Of a stretch of 64,000 nt of DNA, positions 8,898 through 19,100 are shown in pieces (position 1 is the first letter of the stretch; each line of letters opens with the position of its first letter). Below the pieces are notes generated by a model that worked only from the letters and a program-made list of their open reading frames with translations, did no database searches and had not been told where the DNA came from. The stretch is from Mycobacterium lentiflavum (GTDB lineage: Bacteria; Actinomycetota; Actinomycetes; Mycobacteriales; Mycobacteriaceae). The DNA is taken from NCBI RefSeq assembly GCF_022374895.2, contig NZ_CP092423.2:4030001-4094000 (forward strand). The letters are read 5' to 3'. The position numbers and the translations under genes are program-made.

Positions 8898-10016
8898 ATG
8901 GACTTTCAGTTGACCGACGAGCAGGGCCTGCTGCGCGACACCACCCGCGATCTGCTGTCTCGTACCTACGACCCGGAGAGCCGCATCAAGGTCATCGGGT
9001 CTGATCTCGGTTGGAGCCGCGAGGTATGGAGTCAGCTTGCCGACACCGGGATCCTGGGCCTGGGCTTCGACCCGGAAGAGGCCGGCCAGATCGAGATCAT
9101 GGTCGTGCTCGCCGAGGCCGGGCGCCGGTTGGCCCCCGAACCGATTTTGCACGCCGCGCTGGCGCCGGGTGCGCTGATCGCCGAGCAGGGCACCGACGCG
9201 CAGAAAGAACAACTCGACGACGTCGCGGCGGGCCAACGGCTGCTGGCCTTCGCCCACCTGGAGCCCGGGCATCGCAAGCCAACCACAGCGGTCACGACTC
9301 GGGCTGTGCGGCAAGGTGATTCGTGGACGTTGACCGGCCGCAAGAATCCGGTTCTCGCCGGTGACTGCGCCGATGCATTGGTGGTCAGCGCCGCATTGCC
9401 GGACGGCGGCACCGGCCTGTTCCTGGTCGACGGCGGCTCCGAAAACACCTCAATCGCCCGTCATCGGTTCCGGACCTTCGACGGTCAGCGCGGCGCGCAG
9501 GTCGATTTGGACGGCGCGGCGGCCGAGCCGTTGGGCGACGCGGTCGACGCGTCGGGCGCCATCAGCGGTGCCCTCGTTCGCATCCAGTCGGCGCTGTGCG
9601 CCGAAGCGGTCGGGGCGATGGAGGAAGCGCTGCGGCTGACCACCGATTACCTCAAGTCCCGCAAGCAGTTCGGCGTCACTCTCAACAAGTTCCAGGCGCT
9701 TACGCAGCGAGCCGCCGACATGTACGTCTCGCTCGAGATGGCACGCAGCATGAGCCTGTACGCAGCGATGTCGATCGCCGACGGCAACCTCGACCCGCTG
9801 ATCGCGTCGCGGGCCAAGGTGCAGATCGGCCGCTCGGGCCGGCACATCGCGCAGGAGTCGATCCAGATGCACGGTGGAATCGGTGTGACCGCCGAATATC
9901 CGGTGAGCCACTACGCCGCTCGGCTCACCGCCGTCGAGCACACCCTGGGCACCTCGGGCGATCACGTGCACAACCTGATCGACCACCTCGGTGAGTACGA
10001 CTTGGCCCGGCTCTAG
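8898..10016 (+). CDS. Acyl-CoA dehydrogenase (second of a pair)
   Basis: 372 residues from ATG 8898, 7 nt after the first fadE; an upstream in-frame ATG at 8793 would overlap that gene by ~100 nt and is unlikely. Acyl-CoA dehydrogenase fold: N-terminal helical domain (MDFQLTDEQGLLRDTTRDLL), a divergent central beta domain, and C-terminal KSRKQFGVTLNKFQALTQRA and QMHGGIGVTAEYPVSHYAAR. The central domain lacks the strong flavin-binding signature of the first protein, which fits the unequal partner of a heteromeric enzyme. Probably co-transcribed with it. It converges on the 3' end of the PKS gene, with a gene scar between them. Confidence 0.88.
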   Translation: MDFQLTDEQGLLRDTTRDLLSRTYDPESRIKVIGSDLGWSREVWSQLADTGILGLGFDPEEAGQIEIMVVLAEAGRRLAPEPILHAALAPGALIAEQGTDAQKEQLDDVAAGQRLLAFAHLEPGHRKPTTAVTTRAVRQGDSWTLTGRKNPVLAGDCADALVVSAALPDGGTGLFLVDGGSENTSIARHRFRTFDGQRGAQVDLDGAAAEPLGDAVDASGAISGALVRIQSALCAEAVGAMEEALRLTTDYLKSRKQFGVTLNKFQALTQRAADMYVSLEMARSMSLYAAMSIADGNLDPLIASRAKVQIGRSGRHIAQESIQMHGGIGVTAEYPVSHYAARLTAVEHTLGTSGDHVHNLIDHLGEYDLARL

Positions 10017-10077
10017 CGACGGTTGAGCCGTCCGAGCGGGTCGTCGAGTTCCTGTCGGTGTTTTTCGGGGCTGCCCG

Positions 10078-10160
10078 CACCGTGGATTGCTGGGGTATCT
10101 CGCCGCCGACGACAGGCCGCTGGTGGCCCCGGTGTGGTTCGTCGTCGACAACGGCCTGAC
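10078..10160 (+). pseudogene. Scar of a PPOX/F420-dependent oxidoreductase-like gene
   Basis: Read in the frame starting CAC at 10078, about 27 codons give HRGLLGYLAADDRPLVAPVW followed by FVVDNG, which resembles the N-terminal strand region of pyridoxamine-5-phosphate-oxidase-like, often F420-dependent, mycobacterial proteins. There is no start codon or ribosome-binding site, and similarity ends exactly where the PKS stop codon (10161-10163) begins. I read it as the remnant of a gene cut when the PKS locus arrived or when flanking DNA was deleted. The match is short, so it remains tentative. Confidence 0.4.
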
Positions 10161-13100
10161 TCAACTCGCCTCTGGCACCACGACCGATTCCGCGTCGGGT
10201 AGCTGAGCCACCAGATATTCGGCGAGCCCTCCGATGGTCGGATAGTCGAAGACCGCGGTGGCGTTGATCGTGAACTTGCCGCCGAACTGACTGTGCAATC
10301 GGTTGCGCAGTTCTATCGCCATCAGCGAATCCGTGCCCAGGTCCAGGAACCGACTGCTCGCCGCCGGCGGCTGCGCGAGCCGCAGGAAGTGCTGCACCTC
10401 GCGTTGCAGGAACTCGGTCACGAAGGCCGCGCGTTGCGGCACGGGTATCTCCATCAGCTGCTTGAGCAGCTCGCTGTCACCGGTGACTTCCCCGACGGCA
10501 CTGGGCAATACGAGGTCGAGAATCGGTGGACGCGAACTGCCCAGCACCTTCGCGGCACGCTGCCAGTTGGCTTTGAGGACGGTGGCCTGGCCGGTCCCGT
10601 TCGCGACGACCTCCGCGAGCGCGCTCAGCGCTGCCGAGGGTTCCAGCGGAATCAGGCCCTGCGCGGTGATATTCGCGATTGCGGCCTCCGATGAGGCCAT
10701 GCCGCCCTGGGCCCAGGGGCCGAAGTTGACACCCGTGGCGGGCAGGCCTTGCGCCCTTCGTTGCGCGACCAGACCGTCGAGCAACGCGTTGGCAGTCGCG
10801 TAGTTGGACTGACCGGGTGACCCGAACAAACTGGACACCGAGGAGGACACGATGAAGAAGTCCAGCTCGTCGTCCTTCGTCAGCCTGTCCAAGTGGCAAG
10901 CACCGAACGCCTTGGGCGCCAATGTCGTTCGGAATCGCTGCGGGGTCTGCGCAGACAGCAGCGCGTCGTCGAGCACCCCGGCCAGATGCACCACACCCGC
11001 AAGCGGCGGCAGTTCGGCGCGGATCCGTTCCAGCAGCTTGTCAACCTCGGACTCGTCGCTGACATCGGCCGCGAAGACGTGGACGCGGCATTTGAAGCGC
11101 TCGGCGATCTCCTCGATTTCGCGTTGTGCGTCCGCATCGGGTTCGCGCCGGCTGGTCAACACGATGTCGCCGGCACCCAGTTGGGCCAGATACGACGCCG
11201 TGTGCAGACCGATCGCACCGAGTCCGCCGGTGATCAAGTAGCTCCGATCTGGGCGTGGCTGAAGCGGATTCGGCATCTGCACCACGATCTTTCCGATGTG
11301 CCGGGCCTGCTGCATGCGCCGGAACGCGGCCCTCGCCTCGGTCAGCGGGTAGATCTCGGCGGGCAGTGGCGCCCATTCGCCCTTGCCCAGACCCTCGGAT
11401 ACCTCGGTCAACAAGCCGCGAATACGCTCGGGCTCCTGGAAGGTCACCGTGTCCAGCGCCACGATCTCGTAGGCGATGTCGGGGCGGACGTCCGCCATCT
11501 GCTCAGGTGTCCAGATGTCGCGTTTGGCGATCTCGGCGAACCGACCATTCTGCGCGGTTGCCCGCACGGTCGCCTCGAGGAATCCTTCGTTCGTCAGGCT
11601 GTTGAGCACCACGTCGACACCGGCACCGTCGGTGTCCGCGAGGATCTGGTCGGCGAAATCCGTAGTGCGCGAGTCGTACACGTACTGCACACCCAGCTTG
11701 CGCAGCGTCGCACGTTTGTAGGTGCTGGCCGTGGCGAAGACCGTGGCACCGCACTGCTGTGCCAGCTGGATCGCTGCCAGGCCGACACCACCACTGGCGG
11801 CGTGGATGAGCACCCGATCCCCGGGCTGCACCTGCGCCCAGTCGAACGCGAGCCGGACCGTCAACGCCGCGGCGGGGATGGTCGCCGCAGCGACCGCCCC
11901 CACTCCGTCGGGAATCGGCGCCAGCAGCTGGGCCGGCACGTTGAACCGGCTGGCGAACGCGCCCTGCATGAAGCCGTAGACACGCTGGCCCACCTCGAGT
12001 CCGGTGACGCCACTACCCAATTGGGTGACGGTTCCGGCGAAGTCACCGCCGATCGGTCCCGGATCACCGGGGTAGAGGCCAAGGACGTTGAGCACATCCC
12101 GGAAGTTGAGGCCGGCGGCCTCCACCCGAACCTGCACATAACCCTCGTCCGGCGCCGGTACCTCCGCCTCGGTCAGCCGCAGGTTGTCGATTGCGCCGCG
12201 TTCGGTGGGCGCCAGGACGTAGTCGGACGAGCGAGGCACCGTCAGATGACCGCTGCGCGACCATGGCAACAACCGGGAGACCAGCAGCTTCCCTTGTCGC
12301 AAAGCGAGCTCATGCTCCTCGAGGGACGAGTCCGGTGTGGCCAACAGAGCGGCCAACGCTTGCACGGCTTGCTCGGACCCGTCACAGTCGACGAGCTTGC
12401 AGCGCAAAGCCGGTTCCTCGTTGATCGCGGTACGCCCGAAGCCCCACAGCGCCGCCTGGACCGGATCAACCGGCTCGCCGGATTCGGTGGCCACGCCCCG
12501 TTCGGTCGTGATCCACAGTCCGCCAGGCAGTTTCACGCTGCCGTTTTGTGAGCCGTGTTGCACCGTGTGCACGGCACTGAGCAAGTGGGCGATCTCGGTC
12601 TCGACCCGCGCGGCGCCGTCGGTGCTCGACTCGGTTCCGCTCGGCGCGGCGCTGCGCCAGACGACGCCGGCGAACGGCAGACCACGCTCGTGGGCCTGTG
12701 CCAACAGTTCACCCAACAGCTCCGGATCAGTGTTCCGGTCGAAGGAAATGCAGCCCGCAACGTTGGCGGCCAGTTCTTCGAATCCGGCGATCAGCCAGGT
12801 GCCGCTGACGCGGCTGGCATCGTCGCTCGATGCCGGCAGCGGTACCTCGTGCCAGCCGAGGGTGTAGAGCAGCCGGGTGGCGTCGCCGCCCAGGCCGCGC
12901 AACAAGGCCTCCCGCGGTGCCCGTTTGACCGTGAACTCGCGAATCCCACCCAAGTGCCGGCCATCTCGGTCGAGGTACTCGAGATCGAATACCTGGGTTT
13001 CGCTGTCCAGCGCGCTGGCGTGCCACTTCGCCCGGCAGTAGAACCGTCGCGGCATCTTCTCCCGCAGTGTCACCTGCCCATACCGCAGCGGCAGGAACAG

Positions 13101-16100
13101 ATCGTTGACGCCTTGTTCGGCCGCGAGGAGTGCCGGGAACGCCGGGAAAGCGACGCCGGTGCACAGGTCCATCAGCACCGGGTGCATCGGCTCGGCGCCG
13201 AGTTGCTCGGAGAGCTCTTCGCCGACGACGATGTCGCCGATCGCCTCGCCCGCACCGAGCCACAGCGACTTCAGCGAACCGGACCAGGTCGGGCCCCAGA
13301 CCAACTCCAGGTCGGCGAAGGTCTCGAACAACTCTTGCGGCCGCATCCGGTTCAGCCGCTCGAGCGCTTCGTCGACCGGATCATCGTCGGATTCCGGCTC
13401 GCCGTCGGCGCCGGCAATCACCGAGCCTTCGGCGTTCAGCGACCATTCGGCGCCGCGTTCACCGTAGGGTCGGCTGTGTACCTGGAATTTCCACCCGTCG
13501 CCGCCCTCCTGCGGGTGCAGCGTCAGTTGCACCTCACGAGAACTCTTCTCGGGCAAGATGATCGGCTCGTAGAAGAAGACGTCCTTGGCCCGCGCCGGGG
13601 TACCGACCGCGGCCAAGGCCATCGCGGCATACGTCGCTCCGGGGACGACGACGGTGCCGTAGATGACGTGGTCGGAAAGCCACGGCTGAGATTTGACCGA
13701 CAACCTGCTGGTGTAGACGGAGTCACCGGAGGCGAGATCTTTTGCGCTGCCCAGGATTCCGGACACCGCCGGTCCGTCGATGGCGATTCCGGACGACTTG
13801 GGCCAGAACCGGCGGCGCTGGAACGGATAGGTGGGCAGCTCGAGTCGGCGACCGGTTTGACGGTGCAACGCAGCGAAATCGGGTAGGTGCCCGCCGATGT
13901 ACGCCGCGGCCTGCGCGTCAGCGATCTGGCGCCGGTCGCCGACGCCTTTGCGCAGCGACACGATCGCGCGCGGCGCCGCCAGGTGCTCCGGCCAGACCTG
14001 CACCGCAGCCGCGGTCAACACCGGTTGCGGCCCGATCTCCATCACCACCGAGCAGCCGAGCGCCGCCACGGTGCGCACACTTTCGGCGAACTGCACCGGC
14101 TGGCGGGAATGCCGGCGCCAATACTGGGCATCGAGCGGGGTCTGCGCCGTGAGCACAGCGCCGGTGCGGTTGCAGACCAACGGCAACGTCGGCGTAGCGA
14201 ACTCGAATTGCGCTGCATACGACTCGAATTCGTCGAGCACGGGATCCAGCAGTTCGGAGTGGAAGGCGTGGCTGGTCTCCAGCCAGGTGCAGCGGACCCC
14301 TTCGTCGCTGAACGTGGCGACGATCTGTTCGAGATCGTCGCCCGGACCCGAGAGCACCGTGTTGGGTCCGTTGTAGGCGCCGACCGACACGTGCGGGAAC
14401 TCACCGGCGATCTGCTCTACCTGCTTGGCGTCGGTGAACACCGCCACCATTCGCCCGCCTTCGGGCAGGCTGCCGAACATCCGGCCGCGCTCGGCCATCA
14501 GCCGGGCTCCGTCCTCGAGGCTGAATACACCGGCCACACAGGCCGCCGCGTACTGGCCCACGCTATGCCCCAGCACCACGTCGGGCTCGATGCCCCACGA
14601 CTGCCAGAGCCTCGCCAGGCCCATCTCGATGGCGAACAGCGCCGGCTGGGCAAACGACGTGTGCCGCAGTGTTTCTTGGGCGTCCTCCGGCGCTCTACGG
14701 TCGGTGGCGAACAGCACATCCAGTAGCGGCCGCGGCAGCATGTCCTTGACCGCGTCCGCACACCGCGTCACGGTGTCGGCGAAAACCGGTTCGGTGTCGA
14801 ATAATTCACGTGCCATGCCGGGATACTGGCTGCCTTGCCCGGTGAACAACCACGCCGTCGTCGGGTGGTGGGTGTGCTCGCCACGGACCACGCCGGGCCG
14901 CAGCCGGTTCTCGGCTAGTTCGGCCAGGCCCGCCCGCGCGGCCTCGACCGAATCGACGACCAGCGCGGCGCGGTGCTCGAAATGCGAACGGCCCATGCCG
15001 GCGGTGCGGCACACGTCGGCGAGGTCCACATCCGGATGTGCGCTCAGCCAGGCCTCATAGCGTTGCGCCAATGCCAGCAACGCTTCCGGTGATCGGGCCG
15101 ACAGCGCGAGCACATTGACCTCGCCGGTGTCGACGGCCGCGGCATCGGGTGCCGGATCTTCGGCGGGCGATCCCGTACGGGTCGGCGCCTCCTCGATCAG
15201 CACGTGTGCGTTGGTGCCGGTGAACCCGAAGGAGCTCACGCCGGCGCGCCGTGGTCTGCCGTTGGCCTGCCACGGCGTCGACTCGCGCACCACCCGCACC
15301 GGCAACGAGTCCCAGGGGATATGCGGCGACGGCGTGTCGAAATGCAGGCTCTGCGGCAGCAATTCGTGCTGAAGCGACAACACGACCTTGATCAGACCCG
15401 CCGCGCCCGATGCCGACTCGGTGTGTCCGATGTTGGTCTTCACCGATCCCATCAGCAATGGTCGGTCCGCGGTACGCGAACCTCCGTACGCGGCCGCGGC
15501 GGCCTGCACCTCGATCGGATCGCCAAGCGGAGTGCCGGTCCCGTGCGCCTCGAGGTAGTCGACGTCCCCGCCGGCCAGACCGGCGCGGCTCAACGCTGCC
15601 CCGATGAGTCGTTGCTGCGCACCGCCATTGGGTACCGTCAGACCACTCGAAGCACCATCCTGATTGACCGCGCTGCCGGCAATGACGGCGAGGACCCGAT
15701 CACCGTCGCGTTCCGCGTCGTTCAGCCTCTTGAGCACTAGAATTCCGCAGCCCTCACTGCGCACGTAGCCGTCGGCGGAGGCGTCGAAGGTCTTGCATCG
15801 GCCAACCGGCGAGAGCATCCGGGCGCGCGAGGCCGCAATAACGGTCACCGGAGACAGCAGAACATTCACGCCGCCGGCCAACGCGAGGTCACAATCGCCG
15901 GAATGCAAGGCCTGGCACGCCTGATGGACGGCCACCAGGGCCGAACTGCATGCGGTATCGATCGCCACCGCCGGCCCTTCGACTCCGAGCGCGAAGGCGA
16001 CCCGACCGGAAATGGCATTGAGCGCATTGCCGGTGATGAAGTACGGCTCGATCTTGTCGATCGGCTCCGCGGACAGCAGGTGCGCATACTCGTTGGCGGC

Positions 16101-19100
16101 CACCCCTGCGAAGATGCCGGTTCGGCTGCCGCGCAGCGCACCCGGCGAGTACCCGGCGCGTTCCAGCCCCTCCCATACCGTTTCGAGCATCAGCCGCTGC
16201 TGCGGCTCGATCCACACCGCCTCGCGCGGCGAGATGCCGAAGAATTCCGGATCGAATCCGTCGATCTCGTCCAGGAATCCGCCGAAGCGCGTGTAGGTCT
16301 TGCCCGGTGTCTCGGGGTCCGGGTCATAGAACTCGTCGATGTCGAAGCGGTCCTCCGGGACTTCCCGGATCGCATCGACACCGCCGGACAGCAACTCCCA
16401 GAAAGCATCCGGGTCGGGTGCTCCGGGGAACCGGCACGAGACCGCGACGATCGCGATCGGTTCGTCGGTGCGCGCCGTGACCGTCGCGGCCGGCTGAGAC
16501 GCCGCCGCCTGCGCGCTGAGCTCGAGGACATCGCCGAGCAGGTAGTCGGCCACATCGGACAGCCGCGGGTGATCCATCACCAGGGTGATGGGGATCTCCC
16601 GGCCCACTGTGTTCTCAATGCGGCGCCGCAATTCGACGGCCATCAGGGAGTCCATGCCGAGGTCGAAGAAACCTGCGTCCTCGCGGATCTCCGCGACATC
16701 GACCCGCGTCACCTCGGCGACCGCGTCACGCAGGTAATCGGTGAGCAGCCGCTTACGTTGCTGCAGTGGGGCATTGGTGAGTTGCTCGACGAGTTGGGTC
16801 GTGCCCGACGGCGTCACGGGCGGCACCGCATCGGGTACCTCGCGCTCCAATTCCGTCAGGAATGCCCGTCGGCCGGCCTGTTCGTAGAGCGGCAGGAAGC
16901 GGGCCCAGTCGATCCGGGCCACCACGCCCTGCGCCGACGACGACGCCGCGGCATCGGCCAACCCCGCCAGCGCATCGGCGGGTGACAGCGTACGGATGCC
17001 GCGCTGATCCAGTCGCGCACGGGACTGCGCGTCGGCCATACCCGCCGACCAGGGTCCGAAGTTGACGCTTGTCCCACGGACGCCTCGTTCGCGCAGGCGC
17101 CAGGCCAGCCCGTCGAGGAACGCGTTGGCCGCGCCGTAGGCGCTCTGACCGTATCCACCCCACACCGACGCGATCGAGGACGTGCTGAGGAAGAAGTCCA
17201 GCCCCAGGTCAGCCGCGGCCTCGCTCAAATGCCAAGCACCCCAGACCTTCCCGGCGAAGACACGATCGACTTCGGCGTCATCGAGGTTGCTCAGCGGGGT
17301 GGTGCCGATCTCGCCGGCGGCGTGGACGATGCCGGCCAACGGCGGCTGCACGCCGGCCAATAGCCGGGTGACGTCGTGGGCGTCGGCGACATCGGCGGCG
17401 ATCGCTTGGATCTCGCAGCCATGCTGCGCGGCCAGTGCGTCGATGCGCTTTTGCACGTCCTCGCCGGGGGAACGGCGGCTGGTCAAGACTAGATGCTTGG
17501 CGCCGTGGGTGGCCAGGTAGCCGGCGATCTCCAGTCCGATCGAACCCAGCCCGCCTGTCACCAAATACGTTGCCTCGGGGCGTATTTCCAGCGGAGTTCC
17601 GCTCGGCTGCCCCTCCCGTCGAACGAGCCGCGGCACGTAGACGGCTTGATCACGCAGCGCCACTTGGTCTTCGCGCGACGCCGAATCGTGCGACACCGCG
17701 TCGTGCGACACCGAGACCCAGCCGATGAAGCGAGCCCACTCGTCGGCGGTGCCCTCCGCCAGATCCGCCAGTCCGCCCCAAAGCTGCGGATGTTCCAGCG
17801 ACACGGCACGTCCGAAACCCCACAGCGAGCTCTGCTCCGGCGCCACGGTGTCCCCGTCGGTGACCCGCTGCGCGCCACGAGTGACCAGCCAGACGGGGGT
17901 CCGCAAGTCGGCGGCGGCCGCGGCGCGGAAAAGCCGCCGCGTTCCGCCCAGAATCCGGTGTTGCATGCGCAACAGCGACTGCATCGACGGCGCGGTCTTG
18001 AATCCGAGATCCGCGTCGACCGCCGCGACGCTCACGATGCGAAGCGGCAAATCCTGGGCCGCCGCAGCGCGCAACGTGTCGGCGAGCTGTTCCTCGTCGG
18101 CGTCGGATGTCGGCAATCCGAGGAACCGATGCTGCTGTCCGCGTTGGATGAGTTCGTTGACCAACGGCGCAAGCGCCGGGCAATCCTCGCCGATCAGAAG
18201 CCAGCTGGCTCCCTCGCCGGCTCCCACACCGGAAGGCGCGGCAGCGGCTTTCTTCCACCGGATCTCGTAACGGTCGTCGGCGATGGACCGGGTGGTGCGT
18301 TCTTGGTTATGTTGTGCCGCAAGCTTGGCCAGTACACGCACGGTTTGAGGATCGTCGCAGTCGGCGTCGAGCAGGGCCACCAGCTCCTCGATCCGGCCCT
18401 CCTCGAGCAGGCGGACGGCTTCGGTACGCGGGCCGCCGGGCTGCTGTCGTGGGTCGGGACGGTCCCGGTCGTCGCGGAACCAGTATTGGCGATGCTCGAA
18501 CGGATAGGTGGGCAGGTCCAATTTGCCCGTGTGCGCCCGCCGGAAGGCGGCGAATTCGGGCAGGTGGCCCACCACATACGCTTCGGCAACGGCTTCGGTG
18601 ATCTGTCGATGGTCGGCGGTGTTGCGCCGCAACGATGCGATCGCCCGCGGCACGGTGGCCGGGTCGGGCCAGCAGCTCAGCGCGGCCGCGGTAAGCACCG
18701 GTCGCGGGCCGACCTCGAGCAACACTTTGCAATTGAGCCCGGCCAGGGTGTGCACGCTCTTGGCGAATTGCACTGGTTGACGTGCGTGCCGGCGCCAGTA
18801 GGCACCGTCGAGCCGCACGCTGCGGCCGAGCGCGGCGCCGGTTCGGTTGTCAATCAAAACCCGTTGTGGTGCAGCGTAATTGAACCGATCCGCAAACGAC
18901 TCGAAGTCGTCCAGAATCGGGTCCAGCAGGGCCGAGTGGAACGCGTGGCTGGTGTCTAGCCAGTCGCACCGCACACCGTCGGCCGCCAGTCCAGCGACCG
19001 CCCGCTCCAGATCCCCTGCGGGCCCAGATAACACGGTGTTCGCGCCGTTGTAGGCGGCGACCGACAGTCTCGGGAAATCATTGGTCAGGTTCTCGACACG

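Noticed and set aside
17270..17310. LDD tripeptide in KR1 (ORF residues just after HAAGEIGTTPLSN)
   Set aside because: It is seven residues beyond the position where the B-type LDD motif sits, so it does not indicate a B-type ketoreductase.
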